This document shows positions 11,801-22,223 of a stretch of 64,000 nt of DNA, piece after piece; positions within the stretch are counted from its first letter, which is position 1; each line of letters begins with the position of its first letter. The stretch is from Amaranthus tricolor. Taxonomy: Eukaryota; Streptophyta; Magnoliopsida; Caryophyllales; Amaranthaceae. The stretch is from NCBI RefSeq assembly GCF_026212465.1, contig NC_080058.1, positions 5,932,001 through 5,996,000 on the forward strand, in the 5' to 3' direction. The notes under the pieces were generated by a model. That model saw only the letters and a program-made list of their open reading frames with translations, was not told the origin of the DNA and ran no database searches. A program made the position numbers and the translations under genes.

Positions 11801-13534
11801 TGCAGAGAATAGTCCTACAAGAATAATAATTTTTTTAGCAAGTACAAAATTTTACAATTTGAACAAACAAAATCTATACAGGGAGCAAGGCACTACCAGT
11901 GGAGGAAAAACTTTCTCAGCTGCACGACGAGGAACAGAAAACCCTCCGTGAGTACTGGTGTCACTAGCTGTCAATGTTTTACAGAAATAATTGGTGGGCT
12001 GTCTACTTGGTATCCCGAAATCTGCAGGTAGATATATGTCCTTCTGTTCTTGCTGCACACATGTACCATAAAGATTAATTATCTTCTCTAAGCAGCAAAT
12101 CAAGCAATTCAATCAAAAATATCAGTTAACTTTAATAATATTAATATTACCGGACTTAACGGTTGCAAAGTCATTTGGGCGTAGACTTCATCCGTCTCAA
12201 TATCAGCCTGAAATCCCAAATAGTAGAACATCAGTCTAGCTTTTGGTTCCCTGCTCACTCTCAGCAACAAGATGTTATAATTCACGAAAGAAAGTCTAGG
12301 CAACCCAAACAAAAAGGAGAAGAGCTACGCCAATTACAAGCACAAAAGAAGTTTACTACTAAAACCAATTGATAGCAATAAGAGTTACCCCTCAAGTTTA
12401 TAAAACGGTGTAGGTAACTCACTTACAAGCCCAAAGCAAATTCACTACAGTTGATAGTAGTAAGAGTTACTTCTCATGTTTGTGACCTAGTATACCCATC
12501 TCTCATTCTCTGATGGGGTACCAATCACATGTGGGCATACCCCAATCACATGTGGGCAACAATATGCATTTAAGTGTCACATGATTCGCTAATCTCCTCG
12601 CGAGCCGCGAATCGAAAAAAGTGAATTATGGTCGGTATCGGGCAATTCTTGGGCATATTTAAGCGAATCCCAAATTCAAAAAGTGAATTACCTAGCGAAT
12701 TATGTTACACTGCGCATTTCACTAGAACCATTTATTTATTTTCAAAATCAATTTAACCAAAATAGAACAAACTTCAAGTTTCGGAGCAAAGGACAAACAT
12801 GCATTGTGACATTATGAAGCTGGCAAATCAACTGTGGAGGCAAACTCGGGTAGTTAGGTATCTGGCCATCAACATCTCTATTAGTAGTGGCAGCAACCTG
12901 AAGTTAAACCAAAAAGGTTACAAACTGCAAATTGAATCTCTTCAATATATAATCCCACAAAAATGGAATAAAAACATAGTTGTAGTACAACCTGCTCACT
13001 ATGACCCTGAGGAAAATAGACAACACGGCTCCCAGCAGTCGGTAGGCACACAAGAGGACCAGCACAAGCATGCCATAGTTCTGAATTAAGACACTTCTTT
13101 TCGCCCCCTATAACAGTTTCATTGAAATTGACATAAATACATGATAGAGGACATAGAAATGATCAATCATACACTACTTTATGTTCCACAAAGATACAAG
13201 AGACAGCATGAATTTGAAAAATCTTTTAAACCCGTTACAATAAATTGATAACCGATAAATTTGTTAACAGGCTTGTACACAACAAGACCGACATAAGAGG
13301 GGAGTTAGCTGCACATAAACCCGATATCAAGGGAGTAGCCCATCAAATATATATGTTAGTTAACCTCTATCTATCTAATTCTTCTACGAGGGATCACATG
13401 TAGGTTATTTTCGAACAATAACACACAAATCAAATTAAGAAGAATGATATTGTGCAGGAATTAAGGAAAAAGGGGAGAGGTTAGGTGATACCTTCATTCC
13501 CAGGTTGAACCAATCCTGATGCTGAAAGCTTCAT
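5839..13534 (-). CDS. ARF8: Auxin response factor 8-like transcription factor
   Basis: Fourteen coding exons join in frame (plus coordinates, 5' to 3'): 13534-13492, 13107-12992, 12897-12799, 12207-12151, 12052-11897, 11814-11730, 9798-9708, 9610-9446, 9305-9183, 8904-8829, 8419-8272, 7837-6828, 6740-6550, 5929-5839, giving 816 residues (Arabidopsis ARF8 is about the same). It starts [19 protein letters not shown], the ARF8 rather than ARF6 form. The B3 DNA-binding domain includes [20 protein letters not shown] (about 128-147); the ARF domain follows (about 250-337, including [20 protein letters not shown]). The middle region is Gln/Ser-rich with nine Gln at about 481-489, typical of activator ARFs. 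The C-terminal PB1 domain starts at [19 protein letters not shown] (about 721). ARF8 is a nuclear factor that binds TGTCTC-type auxin elements, pairs with Aux/IAA proteins, and controls flower and hypocotyl growth. Oddities: the last exon reads [14 protein letters not shown] where relatives have NNVWYIK, and the tail after it is short. A miR167 site lies in exon 13. Confidence 0.95.
6034..6309 (+). mobile_element. TRIM (miniature LTR retrotransposon) in last ARF8 intron
   Basis: The right LTR at 6238-6309 starts TGTTAGAGTATAG and ends CCTTGACA. A left LTR at 6034-6097, lacking its first few bases, shares GGCCTCAACCAT and TTTTGGTTGAGTTG. Directly after the left LTR is TGGAATCAGAAGCC (6098-6111), a primer-binding site for initiator Met tRNA with one change. 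Directly before the right LTR is the polypurine tract GTGAGGGGGCG. The internal part is only about 140 bp and non-coding, so it depends on another element's proteins. It sits within the 620-bp last ARF8 intron, opposite to the gene. An 11-bp direct repeat GTATATAACAC flanks both ends (6023-6033 and 6310-6320), longer than usual LTR target duplications. Confidence 0.8.
6601..6621 (-). promoter_or_regulatory. miR167 target site in ARF8 mRNA
   Basis: On the minus strand the sequence runs GAGATCAGGCTGGCAGCTTG then T, encoding the RSGWQLV part of the PB1 domain. It pairs with miR167 (as I know it, complement of a site containing GATCATGCTGGCAGCTT) with one central mismatch and mismatches only at the ends. 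This is the classical ARF6/ARF8 cleavage site, so the transcript is very probably cleaved by miR167-loaded AGO1. Confidence 0.9.
9033..9138. repeat. Dispersed short repeat, copy 1 (ARF8 intron 9)
   Basis: About 105 bp containing ATTCGCTAATCTCCTTACG, CGTGAATCGAAAAAG and GAGCGAATC. A diverged second copy lies at 12582-12704 in another ARF8 intron in the same direction. Ends GATTCGCT / AGCGAATC are complementary, so it resembles a very short MITE. Confidence 0.6.
10701..11340 (-). mobile_element. LINE (L1-type) reverse transcriptase fragment in ARF8 intron 6
   Basis: Reading the minus strand gives [18 protein letters not shown] then [15 protein letters not shown], ending in a stop at 10703-10701. 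This is the conserved region downstream of the palm in plant non-LTR retrotransposon ORF2 proteins. Farther upstream (about 11100-11160) DIVLVDE, the block after the catalytic YADD, can be read. Between them there are frameshifts and stops, so it is a dead 5'-truncated copy. It accounts for the unusual 1.9-kb length of this intron and lies in the same direction as the host gene. Confidence 0.8.
12582..12704. repeat. Dispersed short repeat, copy 2 (ARF8 intron 3)
   Basis: Related to 9033-9138: GATTCGCTAATCTCC, GCGAATCGAAAAAA, GGCAATTCTTGGGC and AAGCGAATCCCAAATTC, ending TAGCGAAT. Just before it (about 12526-12562) a 22-bp unit CCAATCACATGTGGGCA occurs twice in tandem. Confidence 0.6.
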
Positions 13535-14400
13535 ATCCCACTTATTGCTATTCTGGGTAAAAGCTAGCTTAAACAATCCTTACTAATATGCAACTTAATA
13601 ATCTCCCAATTAAACATACCCACTAATAATTCAAAACCCTTGCTTCCCATAAACACTTTTTTCCTGCTAATTACCACATTCCATTCCTTCATTAGTTCCC
13701 ACACTTCAAATTACTACCAAAAGTGGAAAAACCCCTCAAAAAGAGGGTCACAAACCCCAGACTTTTCTAAACTAAACCAAACCCACATAAACTAACACCA
13801 TCAAAATCACTCCTTCACCCTTTTCACATACACCCACCTCATAAATTTCAGCACTAGCAACAATAATCTCTAAACTAAACCAAACCCAGATAAATTAACA
13901 CCTTAAAAATCAGTCCTTCACCAATTTCACAAGTACCCACTTCATAAATTTCAAGCAATATCAATAAATCACTAAACTAACCTAAAAAAACCACTCTTTT
14001 ACCATTCACACAAGTACCCACCTCACAAAATTCAAGAAGTAACTAGCAATAATAATAAAACAACAAAAAGATACAAACTTTCTTTTGTATTTTTTTCCCT
14101 ATACTCTTTACCAAAAATAGAAGTGATTAAATTACCAAACCTTAAAACTTAAAAAGGGATACAATACCATAAAAGCACAAGTTTCATGACATGATGAAAA
14201 CCCATGAAATTCTTACTTTTTTAGTAAAAAGAAAGAAAGGAAAGTAAAGAAAGAAGAGGTAAATAAGCAAAGCACCCGACCAGAAGTCGACCTGAACAGG
14301 CAACAATAAGAGCAGAAGAGAGAGAAAGATGGAGTTAGTGAGAGAAAACAAAGATGAAGAAATGAAGAGAAGAGAAGAGAAGACATAGAAAGAGAAATAA
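13535..14400 (-). promoter_or_regulatory. ARF8 5' leader region with probable leader intron
   Basis: On the minus strand, 14400-14290 is strongly CT-rich (TCTCTTCTCTTCATTTCTTC and similar), the usual look of a plant transcript start. Between this and the ATG at 13534 lie about 750 AT-rich bases. A good acceptor, TTTTACCCAG, precedes the ATG by about 20 bases. ARF6/8 genes commonly have a leader intron, so I infer one here; the donor (around 14285) is not certain. Confidence 0.45.
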
Positions 14401-15556
14401 GGGGATATTCCTTTTACATCTTATTTTATTTGAAAAGAAAAAAATAAAAATAAAGAGTGTGCATGTAATGTTTATGGAAAATAGAAAAAAAAAAGGAGGA
14501 AAAATCAGAGCCGTAGGAAAAGCCGTACGCAGTGAATCGTGACCGTGAATTGGGGTGCTGATGCTCCCACTGATATGACAGCAAGCATGTGCCCCCATCC
14601 TTCAGTGGTTGTTGTCAGAAGGAGGGTACGGATTTTTGCCCATCCAAAATATTACTCCTATCAAATTATTGAACTCCCTTTCTTTGCAAATACTTTCTCA
14701 ATCTATCTTCAAAACAAAGCCAATGATTCAATTTTCATCCGACTTCGTAACTGATTTTAATTTGACCTGATATAAAAATGAATTTACTAGTATGTAAAAA
14801 TTAATACTCAGACAAAATTCGATTTTAAATCGACCCGAAAAATCTGACCCGAACGAACACCTAGCTCTTACTTTCTCGGTCCCTTTAAGTTTATACCATA
14901 TGATTTAAATATGTAAAAGTTAATCATTAAATGGTAAGAATGAGATTTATTTATAGTGTAAATTTTCAAAATATGTATAAGGACATTCTCAAATTAATCA
15001 TTAAAAAGTTTTTTTCATAATTTTCCAATACCACATAATCTAATGGTACTGCATTGGAATGAACTTTGTAAAATGACGATATTCTTACCAAAATTACAAT
15101 AACTTTTTATCATCATTTTTATCATTTAGTATTGATTATTATTCCCATCATTATGTATCGACTATCAAAGAGATCGTTTGAGTCATATAGTGCAAACTAA
15201 ACAAACAGAGAACATAATACTAATACTCTCGTTGATTCTATTTAAATGTAGCATTAGGATTTTCAAGCAACTTAATGAAAACATATTGTTTAAATTATTA
15301 ATAGTTACGTATATGTATAATTATAAAAGTTATTAATATTTGAAAATTATATTTTAAAATGAGTTTAATAAGATTCTAATTGACTATTCGTTTCTTAGAA
15401 ATGGGTGAGAAAACTTGAGATGATGCTAACTCATTAGTAGTGCAATAAAAAAATGTTGGAAAAAAATATTTAAATTAAATGAAATAGAGAAATTTAAATA
15501 GATTTTTAATCTAAGAGATATATAAAAGATAAATATATCGATATGGTGCTATCATG

Positions 15557-15695
15557 CGAGAGACCGTTTCTCAGTGAGAGGATCTCAAATCAAAGCCTAT
15601 ATGTTATTAATAAGTTGTATTATTGAGTTATTTAATCCATATATAAAACCCATCTCACGATGAGACCGGCTTATATAAGAATTTGTGATATATGT
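15557..15695. mobile_element. MITE of the GAGACGGTCTC family
   Basis: Left end GAGAGACCGTTTCTCAGTGA and right end ATCTCACGATGAGACCGGCT are inverted to each other, with a centre containing TTATTGAGTTATTTAATCCA and TATATAAAACCCAT. The same layout recurs at 47724-47850 and, more diverged, at 29150-29345, 57585-57648 and 63732-63990. Confidence 0.6.
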
Positions 15696-16251
15696 GTGAT
15701 CTTATTGGATTCATCTTAAACTCTTGATATATACTTAATTTTTTATTATGCTTTTATTTATATTTTTTATGATGTATAATTAGACATATTGCAATTCAAA
15801 AATCACATAAAAACAATGCAAAAGTACACGGGACGAATAAAATCGAACGAGGGAGTTCAACATAAAATTCACTTGTCACATAAACATTAATCAATGAATT
15901 ATATATGCTAAATGTACATTCATTTTAAGTGTGATATTTGTTATTTTGTAATATTTTTATGTATGATAAAAATGTTTATAATGTTAGCTAGAGATCTAAC
16001 TAAAAACATTAAGGATAATAGTAACGTTTTAAATTCTCTTACAAGCTTACTTTAAATTATTTTTGATAGCAAGCAGAAAAATCTGTCATAATTAAATATA
16101 TTTTTTCATATTATAATTGAATATATCTTTTTATTATTAGAACAAACTAGTTTTTTTCATTTTCCGACTTTTGTTGTCGATTCTCATTATTTAAAATTCT
16201 TTTTCTAATAAGGATTGAATATATAACTAACTCACGTACATCAATTTATTT

Positions 16252-16353
16252 TTAATTAATTTTTACATTTGTAGTATTCGTTGTACAATATCTCAACTTA
16301 TATTAATTAATTTTTACATTTGTAGTATTCGTTGTACAATATCTCAACTTATA
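16252..16353. repeat. 51-bp tandem duplication
   Basis: Two adjacent near-identical copies of a unit containing TTTTTACATTTGTAGTATTC and GTTGTACAATATCTCAACTT. Confidence 0.85.
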
Positions 16354-17857
16354 AAATGTAAGAATTAAAATTCTCTTTTTCAACCCAAATTTTTTCTAAG
16401 GTTATTAAATTTTTTTTGAAAAAAATTAATTTTTAATTATTTATTTTGTGATTAAAGCATTAGAAAGCTTGTCTTGCAAAGTTAATTTAAAATTATTTCA
16501 TTTAATAGTAATAGGAGTATCTTTTAAAAGTAAATCTCACTAAAACTAATTTATTTCTCGTATAAATCAGTTTCATTTAAACAATGGTGATTTTTTAATA
16601 TCTTTTATTTTAAAATTTATCATAATCACACGTTATTATTATTAGTTTATGTCTGTTATTACATTTTTATTTATATATATCTATTCATAAATTCATACAT
16701 TGAACAGTATAACAATATTACATGAAATAAAAAGATAATTGCGGTATATAGGAAATTTGATCAAAATGGACTTTATTTTTGGAAAAAAAAAAATCATTAT
16801 TCTCATATCCCTTTTCTCCTGTCAATATAATTTGTACTTGCGAAGAAAATACTAATATTTAAATAAAGAATACATGAAGGAAAACTACTTGTAAAACAAA
16901 CAAGGAAAAGACGGTCTTCATTAGTCTTTCCTTTTAGCATATCCTTTTACTGTTGTCAACTTGTCATTTTCAATTTGAAAGCTAAGCTAAACCTTCCAGT
17001 TTTTGATTTTTTTTTTTTTTTTTTTACTTATAATATATTTTTTTTTCCCCTTTTCTTGGTACCACTAATACATTTTCCCTTTGATTTATAATACTTTCCT
17101 TGAGTTCACTTCTTTGCAAGGTTACTAGATTCTACAAATCTAATGGAAGATTTTGAGGAGGAAAAAGTGTGGACTTATTTTACTTATATAATCATGATTC
17201 TCTTCTTTTTACATTTTAATAATAATTACTATTTTAATTTATTTACTTCAACGATTCTATGAGAATCTAGTAGAAATTCAATATTCTATTTGTGCCTCTT
17301 ATATTGCATCTAAAGCAATTTAATAATATGAGTAAATTTAGTAGAATGGAGGATTAATCAGTTGCAAAATGAATAAGGAAAAAATAAGTAGATGATAGAA
17401 ATGAATAACTAAGGGGAAGAGAAAATAAGTTTGTGGACGAAATTAAAAAAAAAATGAGAAAAATCATAGAAAAAAAAGTGTAAAATTAGTGGAATAAACT
17501 AGAAAGAAAAGTGATGCAAATTCATAGAAACAAAAAGAGTATATAAGAACTAAGAATTAACTCTTAAGTTTCACCTCCCGATCCAAAATGTTGGGAATAT
17601 ATATATTTGATTTTAGTTACCCTTAATGTTTATGTTTTAAGATAGATATTTGTGGTTAAAACGTAACGGTTGTACAAAGTTTGGTTTATACACAATACAA
17701 AGTTTAGATTACAAAATTGAAATTAAAGAAGCAAGAGAATAATCAATACTTTCCTGTTTTATTATACTAGTTAAATATAACTTTTTATAAAATTTAATAC
17801 GTTATTTTGATTATTTGTATATTGAATTATGCATAACTAAAATTTATGTAAATTTAA

Positions 17858-19128
17858 CGGATATTTCATGATATACCACTGAGTTTCTTCGAAATTCACC
17901 ATATACCACACAAAATGTTTTAATTCACCATATACCATTGAGTTTTCGTCCGTTAGTACTGAATACCATTAATGACAACTGCCGTTTGTGGTAAATTATT
18001 AATTCATCATATACCATTATTTTTTTACGTCAAATACCATTTTTGCGTCAAATCTGACGATAGCTAAAAACCCAGTTGCTGAATTTTCGGAACACGAGTC
18101 TGTGATGGGGTTGAACGTGATCCATTTTGGTTGATTTCTTGCCCTCAATCACGTTCTAAATTGAAAGAAATTAAGGTAGTACATGATTTCATTTTGAAGA
18201 GTAAAATGAAAGTATATGTGTTTGTAGATAATAATTTAATTAATGGGTATTTGAGATTTGGGAAGTTAGAGGAAGCCCGTAAGGTGTTCGATGAAATCTT
18301 TGAACGAAGTGTTGCTTTTTGGACTGCAATGCAAAATGGGTATTTAAAATTTGGTTTTTTAAGAGTTTATGAAGTCGGGTATTGAAGCAAATGGGACGAT
18401 GTATGTGTGTGTGTTGATTTTGTGTGGAAAGAGGCTGAATTATGAGCTAGGCGCGCAAGCAAGTTCATGCTTGTATTATCAAAGGTAGATGGAGCAATTT
18501 GATTGTAGAAAGTGGTATCTTGTATTTCTAGGCACAATCTGCTGAATTTCAAAGTGCTTTACGAATCTTTGATAGGATAAACAAGCGGGATATAGTTGCT
18601 TGGACTATGATGATCACTTCTTGCTCGCAACAGGGTTACAGTGAAAAAGCGCTCTCGCTGCTATCACGAATGCTGGTCAACAGATATTTTCTGAATGAAC
18701 ATACTATATGTAGTGTTTTGAAGGTGTGTGGAGAAGAAAAGGCACTGAAATTTGGAAGACAATTGCATGGTATTGCAGTTAAGAAACTGATCAGAAACAA
18801 TGTTTATATTTGTATTTTTTTTGGTGAACAGTGTTTAGTGTCAAGTTGTTTTTGAACAAAATGTTAACTACTTGGTTTGTATGACACTTCTTTTGTTTAT
18901 CACAATTACAACGGCTATATTTTAAAAAAAAATGGTATTTGACGCAAAAAAAAGTTAATGGTATATGGTGAATTAATAATTTACCACAAACGGCACACTA
19001 ACGGCAGTTCTCATTAATGGTATTCTGTGCTAACGGACGAAAATTCAATGGTATATAGTGAATTAAAACATTTTGTGTGGTATATGGTGAATTTCGAAGA
19101 AACTCAGTGATACATCATAAAATATTTG
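17858..19128. mobile_element. Long-TIR Pack-type transposon carrying a PPR gene fragment
   Basis: About 200-bp terminal inverted repeats: the left arm (17858-18055) reads GATATACCACTGAGTTTCTT, AATTCACCATATACCACACA, TTTTCGTCCGTTAG, AACTGCCGTTTGTGG; the right arm (18920-19128) gives the same on the other strand. A 9-bp direct repeat TAAATTTAA (extendable to 11 bp) flanks both ends (17849-17857 and 19129-19137). The arms themselves consist of a loosely repeated CACCATATACCA unit. Long TIRs, 9-bp duplications and a captured host gene without transposase fit a Pack-MULE; without a known relative I cannot name the superfamily for certain. Confidence 0.8.
18091..18860 (+). pseudogene. Captured pentatricopeptide-repeat (PPR) gene fragment
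   Basis: Between the inverted repeats two reading frames show PPR helices: NNLINGYLRFGKLEEARKVF and VAFWTAMQNGYLKFG at 18131-18385, then after a frame change RIFDRINKRDIVAWTMMITS, SQQGYSEKALSLLSRM and VLKVCGEEKALKFGRQLHG at 18540-18855. The spacing of blocks and the GRQLHG phrase are those of plant PLS-class PPR proteins, which bind organellar RNA. There are frameshifts (near 18350) and stops, no targeting peptide, and no E/DYW domain, so it is a broken fragment taken from a longer gene. Confidence 0.85.
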
Positions 19129-19824
19129 TAAATTTAATATTATGAAAATATGCGATTAAACGATTTAAATAAAATTCTACTTTACTATATTTTTCTCATA
19201 CATTAATCGTAATATATAACATAAGTTAAAATATTAAATATTATTAAAAATCGTAATGTAGTGGGAAAATATATCAAAACTCTCCTAGGGTAAATACTTA
19301 ACTCGATTTAAGAGAAGTGATTTTTAATGTTAGAATCATGTTTCCAGGTACCCCAATTCATAGGCACCTCTAATCCATGTCCAATCAATCCATCCTATAA
19401 TAATGCATCTTAGAGCCAAATCAAGTTGTGAATTTGACGGCAAACCTAGCTCCTTTACACAACTTGATGTTGTTTTGTTTAGATTCTTGAGATGATATTA
19501 TTCCTCAATCATCCCCATAGATGAGTTATATTGCTCATGGTATACATTAGGGACTAATAATTCTATATACTTGCTCGGTTTCATATTAGTTGCAACATTA
19601 GAATATATGACGCTATTTATTCATCACTTTTAATTTGTGATTAATTTTTGACTATAAGTTAAAACATAGTCAAGTGAAATCTTGTTTAATTTATCTTATT
19701 ATAAAGATTATTAATATCAAATTTTTATAATTTCTTAAAATACTAATTAGAGATATTAAAGATTAAATTAGTGTATTGAACTGCATAAAAAGGCAAATGT
19801 TACAAGTATTTTGAAACGGAAAAA

Positions 19825-19825
<1 letters not shown>

Positions 19826-19900
<75 letters not shown>
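19826..19900. repeat. (AT)n microsatellite
   Basis: About 75 bases of uninterrupted AT repeat. The overlapping YIYIYI open frames on both strands are artefacts of it. Confidence 0.98.
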
Positions 19901-19902
<2 letters not shown>

Positions 19903-20273
19903 CTCTTTTAGGTATGTTATTTTTACTTTTTACATTTCTAATTTTGATTATATTCCCACTACTTTTAAAATTTTGTATTATATTTTTTTCCTGTTTTCTC
20001 TCACTTTTAGTATTACTCATACAATTTAATTATTCTCATAATTTTTTAATAACCGTACATTGTAGGTCATTGCAAACTCTTAAAGATATATAAAGTATGT
20101 ACGCCTTGGAGGGTAATCAAATCAAAAGATTTTAAATTTTAGAACCAAGCCAATCGAATGCTAACATCGAAGACATTTTACTCAAAATGACAACTAATTA
20201 AGAATTAACTTCAATCAACTAGAAAATTGAGATATTATGAATGATTCCACCTAACATTTAATTAAATCTAAAA

Positions 20274-20451
20274 TATGAGGTGTTCAAAACAAATTTGATG
20301 ACTTGATATTAATCTTACCTGGTAATTGAATTCGACTTTGACCAAATTTCAAAATAAATTAAACATTATGTAAAACCAATGTGGACACACAATCCGATTT
20401 TAAACCAACTCCAAACTAAAATTGACCTGATAATCTGAATGAACATCTCTA
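20274..20451. mobile_element. Short hAT-like MITE (GAGGTGTTCAAAAC family)
   Basis: Starts TATGAGGTGTTCAAAAC and ends GAATGAACATCTCTA; the ends are inverted to each other (consensus TAGAGGTGTTCA). The interior holds CCGATTTTAAACC and ACCTGATAATC motifs shared with 36737-36920. Confidence 0.6.
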
Positions 20452-21637
20452 TGAACATCTAAAGAAACTAAAATAAAACCGTATAATCCTCATTTTCTTT
20501 ATTTCAATACCTTAGAAGTACGTAGTTCAATGTCTATCTTTCCTAATTATTAACCAATTCATTTCATTTTAACTTCATTCAATTGTGTGATCTAGAGTTG
20601 AATCAACTCTAAATCAGTTTGATCGATCAATAGAATCTTATTGGATCGAGTTTAACTCATCACTTAACTTTTAATCTCATATTAAGATTCACACTAAATA
20701 TAGTCACTCTAATTATAATATTATTTGTTATAAAGAAACAATCTTAGGTCTAACTTTAGATTGCATTGTAAAATTAAACAAACAATAGAATAAGGAATCA
20801 ATCAAAATCCTCTAAAGGAGGATACATATCTTTACCTAAGAGTAGTGATTGTCTCATGTTAGAATCATGTTTGTCTATTATTTGAGTTTCGATTAGTCTA
20901 TTCTTCTAACAAAGGATCTAAATGAAATATATGTTACCTCACAAATTTACTTTATAGGCATTTGTCGAAAGATAAAAAAAGTAGGTGAATGGAATGTGTA
21001 AATGAGATGAAATAATAGCTTAAATGTATGGACGAAAGTTAAGGAAAAATATAGGTTATATTTAGAGGTGTTCAAAATAGATCCGATAACCTGAATTTTA
21101 CCCGATCTTGTAATCTAATTCGATTTGACCTGACTTAATAATTAATTTACAATTTAATTTATTTTTATGTTTGGCTATGAGTATAACACATACTCATAGA
21201 TGAACATAAAAATAAAGTACATTAAATGAGACGAATTAAAGAAAAAATGACACAAATTACGTGACACGGGCATAGTATTCTTCATCTTAATTAGAGCTAT
21301 TTGGCTTGTGGGCTGTCTCTACAACTCTAGGTAGCTTTATCCACAAACTTCAACTTCATGCCTATACATACTAAACTACACCTTATCTTATGAGCATTTT
21401 TTTCCTAGTGGTGCGATCACATTCACTAGACGAGGACTCGGGATCTCATCTAACCCACATGAAATCACATCTGAATCAAAATTTAAGGTAGTGATCGATG
21501 ATGTTGAATATGTACAAGAAGTTCGATTATACATATTTTACGAAACTTAATATTTTTAAATTCTTCTATTTATCTTAATATTACCTTGTTAGAATTCAGG
21601 TTGATTTTGGATCGGTTTGAAATTTGATTGGTCTAGT

Positions 21638-21808
21638 TAGAGGTGTCTAAAAGTAATTTGATTAATCAGATCAGTATGAATCGACTTGACCCGAGAAAAC
21701 ATGCAAAAAAAAATTAAATCAGATTATCAAGATATTTACATACACACAAAAATCAAGTTTAATTTGATCCGAAATATAATACTAGAACACTTGATCAACG
21801 TACATCTA
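21638..21808. mobile_element. Short hAT-like MITE, diverged copy
   Basis: Starts TAGAGGTGTCTAAAAG and ends CAACGTACATCTA, with a CGACTTGACCCGA motif inside. A further left end of the family (TAGAGGTGTTCAAAATAGAT) is at 21063 but its right end is not clear. Confidence 0.5.
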
Positions 21809-22223
21809 TAATTAACGCAAGTGAAGGAAGCTGATCAATTAGATTGTAGTTAATTTTTAGAGTCAAATAATCTCACAAATTTCTTTTGTTTATCTTATTT
21901 AGAAGGGTAAATTGTTGGTAACTACCTAGAAAAACATCATTTTTGTGAAAAATTACGTAGAACAAATTTTTTTGTCAAAAAATACCTAGAAAATTTATTT
22001 TGTTTGTCAAACAGAACTGTTTGAATTTCCATTAGATCTTCGAATTTGAACAAAAATAAATAAATATAAATGTTAGAATAAGCACTGGGTTCCCAATACC
22101 CACTTTCCCCAAATCAAACAGAGAAAAGAAATATTAACTTAAACTTAGGGTTTCAAAATGTTAAAGAAACCCATTGTTCTTCATCCTCCCAACGCTGCCA
22201 TGAACACCCTTCTCCTTCCACTC

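Larger units (their letters stand above)
14400..17846. other. Gene-free AT-rich region with MITE remnants
   Basis: I find no host coding region. It includes a fragment of the GGTGTTCAAAAC-type hAT MITE (about 14755-14866), a region bounded by CTCTCGTTGATTC (about 15228) and its inverted partner GAACGAGGGAGT (about 15845), inside which lies a GAGACGGTCTC-type MITE, and a 51-bp tandem duplication at 16252-16353. 17330-17540 looks like a worn Stowaway-type MITE. Confidence 0.5.
19138..21895. other. Gene-free AT-rich region with hAT MITEs
   Basis: No coding region that I can support. Contains the (AT)n tract and three members of a short hAT-like MITE family (20274-20451, 21063 onwards, 21638-21808). 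Confidence 0.5.

Noticed and set aside
18131..18855. Functional PPR gene
   Set aside because: Frameshift near 18350, stops between blocks, no targeting peptide, and it is bounded by transposon inverted repeats.
19763..20029. Open frames on both strands with long YIYIYI runs
   Set aside because: They are produced by the (AT)n tract at 19826-19900; no other coding signal.
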